Notes: generated by a model from the letters alone, not told the origin. Counted from the stretch's first letter, positions 1 to 6,172 are shown. The stretch is 6,325 bases of DNA from Betaproteobacteria bacterium (GCA_022601315.1 JAHZIU010000299.1:1-6325), one strand, 5' to 3'. Translations and numbers: made by a program.

Positions 1-522
1 GGCATTATTACACCCAAACTGGAAAATAGTAGCGAAGTTACTGTTAATATGGGCAAGCCAGAATTTGAACCCGGTGAAATTCCATTTTTAGCCGCCAACA
101 AATGCCCAACTTATCACCTTGAACTACCAAACAAAAAGGTTAAAATAAGTGTTTTATCAATGGGCAACCCGCACGCTGTGCGTATAATTGACGACATTGA
201 ACAAGCACCAGTAAACAGTGAAGGCGCTTTAATTGCAGCACACGCCACTTTCCCTAACCAGGTTAATGTTGGTTACATGCAAATCATTCATCGTAATCAC
301 ATTAAACTACGCGTGTATGAACGCGGCGCAGGAGAAACATTAGCATGTGGCACAGGCGCTTGTGCTGCAGTTGTCACAGGTGTCAATTTGGGTTTACTGG
401 ACTCAAAAGTTACCGTCAGTACCCGTGGCGGTGATTTGACCATAAGCTGGGCGAAGGAGAACGCACCGGTTTTTATGACCGGCCCGGCTGTGACCGTTTT
501 TGAAGGTGAGATTAACTTGTAA
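1..522 (+). CDS. dapF: Diaminopimelate epimerase, C-terminal part (5' end outside window)
   Basis: DapF converts LL- to meso-diaminopimelate, the step that feeds lysine and peptidoglycan synthesis, by a cofactor-free two-cysteine mechanism in the cytoplasm. The frame is open from base 1 and reads GIITPKLENSS before the internal Met at 49, so the gene begins upstream; 173 residues are visible. The family is about 275 residues, so roughly 100 are missing, including the first catalytic Cys. Visible family motifs are VNMGKP (about residues 15-20), GNPHAV (55-60), FPNQVNV, and ERGAGETLACGTGACAAV, which carries the second catalytic Cys at window residue 116. The body appears intact, with no frameshift. 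It is followed after 28 nt by the DUF484 gene, the same order as dapF-yigA-xerC in Escherichia coli. Identification is very secure. Confidence 0.97.
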   Translation, partial: GIITPKLENSSEVTVNMGKPEFEPGEIPFLAANKCPTYHLELPNKKVKISVLSMGNPHAVRIIDDIEQAPVNSEGALIAAHATFPNQVNVGYMQIIHRNHIKLRVYERGAGETLACGTGACAAVVTGVNLGLLDSKVTVSTRGGDLTISWAKENAPVFMTGPAVTVFEGEINL

Positions 523-539
523 TGCATTTACAACTTTTC

Positions 540-544
540 AAGGA
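540..544 (+). promoter_or_regulatory. Shine-Dalgarno for the DUF484 gene
   Basis: AAGGA sits 6 nt before the ATG at 551. It decides this start against the upstream in-frame ATG at 500, which lies inside the end of dapF. Confidence 0.75.
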
Positions 545-550
545 AAAACC

Positions 551-1255
551 ATGAAAGCGAAAGATGTCGCTCAATATCTACTGGATCACCCTGAATTCTT
601 CAACAAGCATACTGAGCTTATTGCTGATCTTCAAATACCACATCTACATGACGACAAGGTTATTTCAATTAATGAGCGACAGGTCACTTCTCTGAGAGAC
701 AAAAATCAGGTATTACAAAACAAATTGCTTGAATTAATCAGTTTTGGCGAAGAAAATGATCTCATTAGTGAGAAAATGCATCGTTTATGTATCGCATTGT
801 TGAATATCTCCAGTATGGACGAATTACTGGAAGAACTTAAATTTAGCCTGCATGAAGATTTCACCATTCCACATGTCGCACTGCGTTTATGGAACCTTTC
901 CTGTGACGACACAGCACATACTGAATTCACAACCACCAGTGAAGACATTCGCACCATTGCCAGCAGCCTGACACAACCTTATTGTGGTGATCATATTGCC
1001 GATGAAATCAAAAACTGGTTCGGAGAAGAGGCAGAACATCCAAACTCATTTTCTATGATTCCACTTAAAACCACAGAATCAATCGGCTTATTAGTTTTAG
1101 CCAGTCCTGATCATGAAAGATTTTGCTCAGAAACGGGCACATTACACTTAAAACGACTGGGAGATCTAGTGAGCGCATCTCTTGCCCGCTATAACCAAGT
1201 CATTACTACAGCCGAAACGTCTCAAAATAACCGATCAAATGAGCGACAAACCTGA
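551..1255 (+). CDS. DUF484 family protein (YigA-like)
   Basis: This 234-residue protein matches the DUF484 family in length, N-terminal pattern and position between dapF and xerC. Its biochemical function is not established. The N-terminus carries the family-typical VAQYLLDHPEFF (residues 6-17) and the LQIPH...ISINERQVTSLRDKN stretch (27-52). A helical, probably coiled-coil segment follows (about 45-100). The C-terminal half (about 105-215) looks like a degenerate GAF-type domain (IPHVALRLW; SFSMIPLK; SIGLLVLASPDHERF). I chose the ATG at 551 over an in-frame upstream ATG at 500 because 551 is preceded by AAGGA at 540-544 with 6 nt spacing, the protein then begins with the conserved segment, and the earlier start would overlap dapF. 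The last 17 nt overlap the start of xerC, which suggests translational coupling. Confidence 0.9.
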   Translation: MKAKDVAQYLLDHPEFFNKHTELIADLQIPHLHDDKVISINERQVTSLRDKNQVLQNKLLELISFGEENDLISEKMHRLCIALLNISSMDELLEELKFSLHEDFTIPHVALRLWNLSCDDTAHTEFTTTSEDIRTIASSLTQPYCGDHIADEIKNWFGEEAEHPNSFSMIPLKTTESIGLLVLASPDHERFCSETGTLHLKRLGDLVSASLARYNQVITTAETSQNNRSNERQT

Positions 1256-2141
1256 GGTACTGGCAACTTCTTTTCTTCGTCATCTAACACATGAGCGGTG
1301 CCTGTCGCCCCATACCAGTACAAGTTATGCCCGCGATCTGCGCGTGTTTTTTGCGTTCCTTAAACAACGTAACGACATCACATTAAAACAAGTGCAATCA
1401 CCCCATATCCGGCAAGTCATTATGCAGTTGCATAGCAAAGGGCTTTCCGGTAGAAGCCTCGCCCGAATGCTTTCTACCTGGCGTGGGTTTTATAAATACT
1501 TAATACGCGATCACCAATTTACGCACAACCCTTGCAGTGGCATTCGGGTCCCTAAATCTTCGCCCAAGCTTCCACATGCATTATCACCAGATGAAACAGC
1601 ACAATTACTTGAGTTCTCAACGGATAACATATTAACCACGCGTGATAGCGCAATATTGGAACTATTTTATTCCTCAGGACTAAGGTTGGCCGAACTTGCC
1701 CAATTGATACCCAGCGACATTGATTTTCCCGATGCAACCATACGGGTACTTGGCAAAGGCGGTAAAACACGTATTGTACCCATCGGCAAATTTGCCATTC
1801 AGGCATTGCATGCCTGGCTTAAGCAACGCGCTTTGATTATCAAGCCGGATGTTACTTCTCTGTTTTTATCCCGCCGGGGTGATGCAATGAGCGCCCGAAC
1901 AATCAGCCATCGCCTGAAAAATAGGGCCAGACAACAAGGCATCAATCAAAATGTGCACCCACATATGTTGCGCCATTCTTTCGCATCGCATTTATTACAA
2001 TCCAGCGGTGACTTACGTGCCGTACAGGAATTGTTAGGCCACGCACATATTACTTCCACACAGGTATACACACACCTGGATTTCCAACATCTCACGCAAG
2101 TATACGACTCAGCGCATCCACGCGCCAAGAAGAAGGGTTAG
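1239..2141 (+). CDS. xerC: Tyrosine recombinase XerC
   Basis: XerC acts with XerD at the chromosomal dif site to resolve chromosome dimers at cell division. The product is 300 residues, close to the 298 of E. coli XerC. An N-terminal SAM-like core-binding domain (about residues 6-95, with LSPHTSTSYARDL) precedes the catalytic domain. The catalytic set is complete: R149 (SGLRLAEL), K173 (LGKGGK), H242 and R245 (HPHMLRHSFASH), H268 (LLGHAH) and nucleophile Y277 (STQVYTHLDFQHL). The C-terminal VYDSAHPRAKKK matches XerC more closely than XerD. I chose the ATG at 1239 rather than 1182 because it gives the family length and leaves only a 17-nt overlap with the DUF484 gene. No clear Shine-Dalgarno precedes it, so coupling to upstream translation is likely. 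The dapF operon context is the usual xerC location. Confidence 0.95.
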   Translation: MSDKPEVLATSFLRHLTHERCLSPHTSTSYARDLRVFFAFLKQRNDITLKQVQSPHIRQVIMQLHSKGLSGRSLARMLSTWRGFYKYLIRDHQFTHNPCSGIRVPKSSPKLPHALSPDETAQLLEFSTDNILTTRDSAILELFYSSGLRLAELAQLIPSDIDFPDATIRVLGKGGKTRIVPIGKFAIQALHAWLKQRALIIKPDVTSLFLSRRGDAMSARTISHRLKNRARQQGINQNVHPHMLRHSFASHLLQSSGDLRAVQELLGHAHITSTQVYTHLDFQHLTQVYDSAHPRAKKKG

Positions 2142-2173
2142 CACTCTGTCTAAATAGACTGCATTTTATGCGG

Positions 2174-2179
2174 TATAAT
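2174..2179 (+). promoter_or_regulatory. Candidate -10 box of an hslVU promoter
   Basis: A perfect TATAAT lies in the 69-nt gap between xerC and hslV. The -35 region at the right distance (around 2151-2156, TAAATA) is poor, and I see no heat-shock sigma-32 match (CTTGAA...CCCCAT) nearby. If used, the 5' leader of hslV would be only about 24 nt. Short inverted repeats, GTCTA/TAGAC at 2148-2159 and GCAT/ATGC at 2161-2171, lie just upstream and could be regulator contacts or chance. Confidence 0.45.
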
Positions 2180-2210
2180 TGCATTTTTGTAACACTTATA
2201 AACATAATAC

Positions 2211-2732
2211 ATGACAACAATCGTATCAGCACGACGTGGAAAGCAAGTTGCACTGGGCGGTGACGGCCAGGTAACGTTAGGTGCCGTTGTTGCTAAATCC
2301 AGTGCGCGCAAAGTCCGCAGACTATATCACGACAAAATTTTAGCGGGATTTGCTGGCGGTACTGCCGACGCTTTCACATTATTTGAGCGTTTTGAAGGCA
2401 AACTCGAAGCCCATCATGGCCACCTCATGCGTTCGGCTGTAGAATTGGCAAAAGACTGGCGTACTGATCGAATTTTACGTAAATTGGAAGCAATGCTCAT
2501 TGTTGCCAATGAAGATGCCACCCTCATTATTACCGGCGCAGGCGATGTGATAGAACCTGAATTCGGTTTAGCAGCTATTGGCAGTGGCGGCTCATACGCG
2601 CATGCCGCTGCACGTGCATTATTAGAAAATACCGATTTAACACCCAAAGAAATAGTCGACAAATCACTATCGATCGCGGGAGACTTATGTATTTATACCA
2701 ATCAGGATCATGTCATAGAATCGATTGAATAA
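2211..2732 (+). CDS. hslV: HslV peptidase subunit of the HslVU ATP-dependent protease
   Basis: HslV (ClpQ) is the proteasome-like threonine peptidase that forms a double hexamer and degrades proteins unfolded by HslU in the cytosol. The 173-residue product begins [10 protein letters not shown], so removal of Met exposes the catalytic Thr1. K33 (counted after Met removal, in ARKVRRL), GGDGQVTLG and [16 protein letters not shown] are as expected. [12 protein letters not shown], the IGSGGSYA strand and DLCIYTN are family signatures. Length is close to the usual ~175. No Shine-Dalgarno is visible before the ATG (the upstream bases are AT-rich), but the start is fixed by the mature N-terminal Thr. 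It is followed after 57 nt by hslU, the standard pair. Identification is secure. Confidence 0.97.
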   Translation: MTTIVSARRGKQVALGGDGQVTLGAVVAKSSARKVRRLYHDKILAGFAGGTADAFTLFERFEGKLEAHHGHLMRSAVELAKDWRTDRILRKLEAMLIVANEDATLIITGAGDVIEPEFGLAAIGSGGSYAHAAARALLENTDLTPKEIVDKSLSIAGDLCIYTNQDHVIESIE

Positions 2733-2789
2733 ACAACTGTTTTCTAATCTTTCACCTGCCAATACCTTCAATTTCAGAATTTAAAAATT

Positions 2790-4121
2790 ATGTCTCAAAT
2801 GACTCCTCAGGAAATTGTCCATGAATTGGACAAGCATATTATCGGACAAGATACCGCCAAACGTGCAGTCGCAATTGCACTCAGAAATCGCTGGCGCAGA
2901 CAGCAAGTTGCCGACCCACTGCGACAGGAAATTACCCCAAAAAATATCCTGATGATTGGCCCCACCGGTGTCGGAAAAACTGAAATTGCCCGTCGCCTGG
3001 CAAAATTAGCACATGCACCCTTTATTAAAATTGAAGCCACCAAGTTTACTGAAGTCGGTTATGTGGGCCGCGATGTAGATTCCATCATTCGTGATCTGGC
3101 AGAAACAGCCATCAAGGAATCTCGTGAAAGAGAAACCCGGAAAAAAAGACCACTCGCGGAGGATAGCGCTGAAGAACGTATTTTGGACACTCTGTTACCT
3201 GCAGCCAGAGAAATTGACTCAGACCTGAACAACGACGATCGTGATAACGCGACACGCCAGAAATTTCGCAAGAAATTACGCGAAGGTGAGTTAGACGATA
3301 AAGAAATTAACATTGATGTCACCACACCACGTGCCAATATGGAAATATTTGCACCACCTGGTATGGAAGACTTAACGTCACAAATTCAAGGCATGTTTCA
3401 AAATATGTCTGGAGAAAAACGGAAAACACGTAAACTGACTATTCGTGAAGCCAAAAAGCTTTTAATTGAAGAAGAAGCAGCCAAAATGGTCAATGACGAA
3501 GACCTTAAATTAACTGCCATTCAGAATGTTGAACAGAATGGCATTGTTTTTTTGGATGAAATCGATAAAATCGCCACCCGTTCAGGAAACTCTGGCGGTG
3601 AAGTCTCACGTCAGGGTGTACAGCGGGATCTGCTTCCACTGGTAGAAGGAACAACCGTCTCTACAAAATATGGCATGATTAAAACGGACCATATCTTATT
3701 TGTAGCCAGTGGTGCATTTCATATGTCCAAACCCTCTGATCTGATCCCCGAACTGCAAGGCCGTTTTCCCATCCGTGTCGAACTGTCGAGCTTAAGTGTC
3801 AGTGATTTTGAACAAATTCTGACCAATACAGATGCGTGTCTCACCCGACAATATGAAGCATTGATCGCTACAGAAGGGATACAACTGCAGTTTTCCAATG
3901 ATGCCATTAAGCGTTTAGCCGAAATCGCCTATTCCGTTAACAGTAAAACTGAAAATATTGGTGCCCGACGGTTACATACCGTTATGGAAAAATTACTGGA
4001 AGAAATTTCTTATAATGCGCCCAATCGTAGTGGAGAAACAATCGTTATTGACGCCGACTATGTAGATACACGCCTCAAAGACTTATCACAAAGTGAAGAC
4101 CTGGCACGCTACGTACTGTAA
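2790..4121 (+). CDS. hslU: HslU ATPase/unfoldase subunit of the HslVU protease
   Basis: HslU (ClpY) is the AAA+ hexamer that recognises, unfolds and feeds substrates to HslV. The product is 443 residues, the same as in E. coli. Visible parts in order: N-terminal [16 protein letters not shown]; Walker A GPTGVGKT (57-64); pore loop GYVG (90-93); the charged I-domain insertion (about 110-240), which is poorly conserved as usual; Walker [10 protein letters not shown] (252-260); [12 protein letters not shown] with the candidate Arg finger (R325); sensor-2 [10 protein letters not shown] (391-400); and the C-terminal tail DLARYVL, which docks into HslV to activate it. The start at 2790 gives the family N-terminus but has no recognisable Shine-Dalgarno, only A/T-rich bases. 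It is probably cotranscribed with hslV, since no terminator is seen between them. Confidence 0.98.
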   Translation: MSQMTPQEIVHELDKHIIGQDTAKRAVAIALRNRWRRQQVADPLRQEITPKNILMIGPTGVGKTEIARRLAKLAHAPFIKIEATKFTEVGYVGRDVDSIIRDLAETAIKESRERETRKKRPLAEDSAEERILDTLLPAAREIDSDLNNDDRDNATRQKFRKKLREGELDDKEINIDVTTPRANMEIFAPPGMEDLTSQIQGMFQNMSGEKRKTRKLTIREAKKLLIEEEAAKMVNDEDLKLTAIQNVEQNGIVFLDEIDKIATRSGNSGGEVSRQGVQRDLLPLVEGTTVSTKYGMIKTDHILFVASGAFHMSKPSDLIPELQGRFPIRVELSSLSVSDFEQILTNTDACLTRQYEALIATEGIQLQFSNDAIKRLAEIAYSVNSKTENIGARRLHTVMEKLLEEISYNAPNRSGETIVIDADYVDTRLKDLSQSEDLARYVL

Positions 4122-4131
4122 TAAATCAATC

Positions 4132-4192
4132 CATAAGAAACCAATCGTGTAGCGTTCAGCTACCACCCCACGCTTGTCTGTTGGTTTCTATG
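4132..4192. repeat. Imperfect hairpin between hslU and the EVE gene
   Basis: A perfect 9-bp outer stem, AGAAACCAA (4136-4144) with TTGGTTTCT (4181-4189), can be extended through a one-base bulge by CATA/TATG. The 36-nt interior contains GTAGC (4149-4153) facing GCTAC (4159-4163) around a 5-nt loop, plus CGTG (4146-4149) facing CACG (4169-4172) as an alternative or additional pairing. No T-tract follows on either strand, so it is not a textbook Rho-independent terminator. It may be an extragenic palindromic repeat, a 3' stabilising structure of the hslVU transcript, or a weak terminator. Confidence 0.55.
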
Positions 4193-4223
4193 TACTAACA
4201 AACCTATCCAGATAAAAGAATAG

Positions 4224-4679
4224 ATGCGTTACTGGTTAATCAAGTCTGAACCTAGTAAACTGAATATTGACGATTTGGCGGCCATGCCTGGAAAAACGAC
4301 ACCCTGGTTTGGCATACGTAACTATCAATCACGTAATTTCATGCGCGTTCAAATGGCGCTCAACGACCTCGTTTTTTTTTATCATTCCTGCTGCCCTCAA
4401 CCTGGCATCGTAGGGGTTGCTGAAGTTACAAAGCTTGCTTACCCTGATGCTACGCAATTTGATATAAAAAGCAGATACTATGACCCGAAAGCCACCACCC
4501 AGAACCCGCGATGGTTTAATGTTGAAATCACTTTCATCAAAAAAACGCGTTTAGTCACTATCAAGGAATTACGTCAGTATCCTGCATTAGCAAGAATGCG
4601 CATTTTACAACAGGGCAATCGACTGTCTATAACACCGGTTGATCCGGCAGAATGGAAATTTATCGCAGGAATTTTGTAA
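4224..4679 (+). CDS. EVE domain-containing protein
   Basis: This 151-residue protein is a stand-alone EVE domain (formerly DUF55), a PUA-like fold thought to bind modified bases in nucleic acids. No enzymatic role is known. Hallmarks are the N-terminal MRYWLIKSEPSKLNIDDL, the TPWFGIRNYQSRNFMR segment (26-41; most relatives I recall have W-D-G-V-R-N-Y here), NDLVFFYHSCC (47-57), GIVGVAEV (61-68), YPDATQFD, SRYYDPKA and NPRWFNVEI, ending with LSITPVDPAEW. The domain fills the whole protein, so it is complete. The start gives the canonical N-terminus; only a weak purine stretch (AAAAGAA, 4214-4220) lies before it. A run of nine T at 4372-4380 falls inside codons for V-F-F-Y. The gene lies 25 nt before the TauE-type permease start. 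Confidence 0.92.
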   Translation: MRYWLIKSEPSKLNIDDLAAMPGKTTPWFGIRNYQSRNFMRVQMALNDLVFFYHSCCPQPGIVGVAEVTKLAYPDATQFDIKSRYYDPKATTQNPRWFNVEITFIKKTRLVTIKELRQYPALARMRILQQGNRLSITPVDPAEWKFIAGIL

Positions 4680-4690
4680 TTAATAATTGC

Positions 4691-4695
4691 AAAGG
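4691..4695 (+). promoter_or_regulatory. Shine-Dalgarno for the TauE/SafE gene
   Basis: AAAGG lies 9 nt before the ATG at 4705. It supports that start over the in-frame TTG at 4687, which would place this motif inside the coding sequence. Confidence 0.7.
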
Positions 4696-4704
4696 TTAAC
4701 TCAC

Positions 4705-5505
4705 ATGGAATGGTGGTGGCTGATATATCTACTGGTGGGCGCTGTCGTTGGATTCTTTGCAGGCTTACTCGGCATTGGCGGTGGGTTAATTATTGTCCCT
4801 GCACTGACAACGTTGTTTATTGCGCAGGATTTTCCGCCAGATCGTATTCTACACCTTGCTTTAGGCACCACAATGGCAACCATCATATTTACTTCTGCTG
4901 CCAGTCTACGTACGCATCATGCACATGGTGCAGTTAATTGGCCCGTTGTAAAAAATATAACGCCTGGTATTCTGCTCGGCACAATAGGCGGCGCAACATT
5001 TGCCAGCGCACTCGCCAGTCAAGTCCTGAGTATTATTTTTGTGATTTTTATATTTTATGCGGCCACTCAAATGCTGCTAAAAATCAGCCCGACACCAAAT
5101 CACGCACTACCCGGAAAAACGGGGCTGTTTGCAGCTGGCAGCATAATAGGCGCACTATCCAGTTTAGTCGCAATCGGCGGCGGTTTGTTGTCTGTGCCTT
5201 TCCTGACATTTTGCAAAATTAAATTACATCATGCAATTGGTACAGCAGCGGCAATCGGTTTTCCCATTGCCGTGGCAGGAACCATCGGCTATATCGTTAA
5301 CGGTCTCATACAACCGCAATCCTTACCGGACTATGCAATCGGCTATGTCTATTTACCTGCACTTGGCTGGCTTGTTTTAGCCAGCATGCTAACCGCACCG
5401 CTGGGTGCAAAAATCACACACTCCACACACACCAGCACACTCAGAAAAATATTTGTTGTATTACTCTACGGATTGGGGATTAAAATGTTAATTGGAATCC
5501 AGTAG
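4705..5505 (+). CDS. TauE/SafE family sulfite/anion exporter-like membrane protein
   Basis: This 266-residue, strongly hydrophobic protein belongs to the TauE/SafE (formerly DUF81) permease family. Characterised members export sulfite, sulfoacetate or related organosulfur anions across the inner membrane; the substrate here cannot be read from sequence. The family's two-fold internal repeat is clear: GFFAGLLGIGGGLIIVPAL (16-34) and GALSSLVAIGGGLLSVPFL (149-167), each followed by HLALGTTMATI (50-60) or HHAIGTAAAIG (175-185). About eight hydrophobic segments can be counted (roughly 5-20, 24-40, 48-68, 85-103, 106-126, 138-168, 178-202, 213-232 and 247-264, some of which may be re-entrant or split). 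The start at 4705 is supported by its Shine-Dalgarno. Close spacing to the EVE gene suggests cotranscription. No sulfur-metabolism neighbour is present to indicate the substrate. Confidence 0.9.
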   Translation: MEWWWLIYLLVGAVVGFFAGLLGIGGGLIIVPALTTLFIAQDFPPDRILHLALGTTMATIIFTSAASLRTHHAHGAVNWPVVKNITPGILLGTIGGATFASALASQVLSIIFVIFIFYAATQMLLKISPTPNHALPGKTGLFAAGSIIGALSSLVAIGGGLLSVPFLTFCKIKLHHAIGTAAAIGFPIAVAGTIGYIVNGLIQPQSLPDYAIGYVYLPALGWLVLASMLTAPLGAKITHSTHTSTLRKIFVVLLYGLGIKMLIGIQ

Positions 5506-5594
5506 ATTATTTCTACCAGAACCAACTGTAGAGAAGTTTCACTTAGCATTTCATTGAATTACTTTAAAATACTGATTCTGTTTATCTTGATGGA

Positions 5595-5755
5595 TTAACC
5601 TGAATATTGCACCAGTTGGCGGAATTTAAACGCCGCCTTGTTTTGAAGCAAGTGAGTCGTAAGTACAAACTGTATTTTCTAAAAATTTGCTAAAAACCAA
5701 CAGGAATAAAGATTACAGGCCAAAATCTAACGTACTGGTGCAATATTTAGGTTAA
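5595..5755. mobile_element. Putative MITE: 153-bp TTAA-flanked element with 18-bp inverted ends
   Basis: The element proper spans 5599-5751. Its left end reads CCTGAATATTGCACCAGT on the + strand and its right end reads CCTAAATATTGCACCAGT on the minus strand: 17 of 18 identical. TTAA flanks both ends directly (5595-5598 and 5752-5755), consistent with a 4-bp target duplication. The interior of about 117 bp has no ORF of note. It includes GGCGG (5618-5622) facing CCGCC (5633-5637), followed by TTGTTTT. TTAA targeting is a hallmark of piggyBac transposons, and IS1380-family elements are related and often end in CCT; assignment to either is inference. No transposase is in the window, so it would be non-autonomous. 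The alternative is a chance or regulatory long inverted repeat. Confidence 0.72.
5618..5644 (+). terminator. Possible terminator hairpin inside the element, downstream of the TauE/SafE gene
   Basis: GGCGG (5618-5622) can pair with CCGCC (5633-5637) around a 10-nt AT-rich loop, followed by TTGTTTT (5638-5644). It is the first GC-rich hairpin with a U-rich trail after the permease stop at 5505 and could end the + strand transcript. The stem is only 5 bp and the T-run is interrupted, so efficiency is uncertain. Confidence 0.4.
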
Positions 5756-5969
5756 CAATACCACATAAATTAGTAACGATAGCGAGCACAACAAACACAA
5801 CGAATACTAAACACATCACCGTAATATCCCTTTTCCTGAGTTGTTCGGTATTTTTTGCGCGTTGTATCGCCGCATTCATTTCATTCACTGAGATTTCATT
5901 CCTGGTTATCAGGATTTTAATCTCATCTTCTTTATCACGTAATACTTCATGAAGAGAATTTTCAGGCAT
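5727..5969 (-). CDS. Small hypothetical single-pass membrane protein, C-terminus altered by the adjacent element
   Basis: I do not recognise this 80-residue protein. Residues 1-49 are hydrophilic and highly charged (MPENSLHEVLRDKEDEIKIL...) with helical, possibly coiled-coil character. Residues 51-69 form one hydrophobic helix (VMCLVFVVFVVLAIVTNLC), with a K/R cluster just before it (LRKRD) that would favour a cytoplasmic N-terminus by the positive-inside rule. The last seven residues, LNIAPVR, and the TAG stop are encoded by the right end of the TTAA-flanked element. Joining the flanks at a single TTAA would give a 76-residue protein ending IVNPSR. No good Shine-Dalgarno precedes the ATG at 5969. 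The coherent amphipathic-plus-TM design argues for a real gene, but there is no homology evidence. Confidence 0.5.
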   Translation of the reverse strand: MPENSLHEVLRDKEDEIKILITRNEISVNEMNAAIQRAKNTEQLRKRDITVMCLVFVVFVVLAIVTNLCGIVNLNIAPVR

Positions 5970-6047
5970 AATGACTTAATATAAAAAATTTCTAATTTGA
6001 ATGCACACTATTCAGTACAATAAACGCTTTGTGTTGTCTGACGCGCT

Positions 6048-6061
6048 TGATATGCATATCA
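6048..6061. promoter_or_regulatory. Perfect 14-bp palindrome TGATATGCATATCA
   Basis: This self-complementary site lies about 80 bp upstream of the small minus-strand gene and about 180 bp upstream of the TetR gene. It could be a dimeric regulator's binding site for the minus-strand gene. It differs in sequence from the TTTGTC palindromes nearer the TetR gene. Confidence 0.3.
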
Positions 6062-6125
6062 TCGCCTACAATGTCATTTATTTCAGTGCTATTTGTCACC
6101 TGGCACCCTCATTCATGGCATTTTT

Positions 6126-6142
6126 ACAGCGCGTTACGCTGT
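6126..6142. repeat. Short perfect hairpin ACAGCG-CGTTA-CGCTGT
   Basis: A 6-bp perfect stem with a 5-nt loop sits between the two arms of a longer 9-bp inverted repeat, ATTTGTCAC (6091-6099) and GTGACAAAT (6141-6149). It may be a structured leader or part of a regulator-binding array. Confidence 0.35.
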
Positions 6143-6153
6143 GACAAATTTGC

Positions 6154-6172
6154 ATGCGACAATTTGTCGCAT
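6154..6172. promoter_or_regulatory. Candidate TetR-family operator, 19-nt perfect palindrome
   Basis: ATGCGACAATTTGTCGCAT has 9-bp perfect arms about a central T. It sits 67 bp before the TetR start codon and abuts a possible -35 region. The same TTTGTC half-site recurs at 6092-6097 and 6188-6193 on the + strand and at 6143-6148 on the minus strand. Autoregulation through such a palindrome next to the gene is typical of TetR repressors. Read as RNA it could also fold as a 7-bp stem with an AATTT loop and a U-rich trail, so a terminator is a competing reading. Confidence 0.5.

Noticed and set aside
3059..3337. Minus-strand 92-codon ORF opposite hslU
   Set aside because: It is antisense to the charged I-domain region of hslU; its Ser/Arg/Leu-rich product is typical of a reverse-strand shadow.
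4174..4210. A sigma-70 promoter for the EVE gene (TTGTCT as -35)
   Set aside because: No acceptable -10 hexamer is found at 16-18 nt; the best candidates match only three of six positions.
4687..4704. TTG start at 4687 for the TauE/SafE gene
   Set aside because: The ATG at 4705 has a well-spaced AAAGG and begins directly at the first membrane segment; the extra six residues would overlap that ribosome-binding site.
4710..5222. Two + strand ORFs (4710-4937 and 4938-5222) inside the permease gene
   Set aside because: They are alternate-frame shadows of the TauE/SafE gene, with abnormal composition and no family pattern.
5512..5532. TCTAC/GTAGA inverted repeat just after the permease stop, as a terminator
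   Set aside because: The stem is only 5 bp, AT-rich, with an 11-nt loop and no following T-run.
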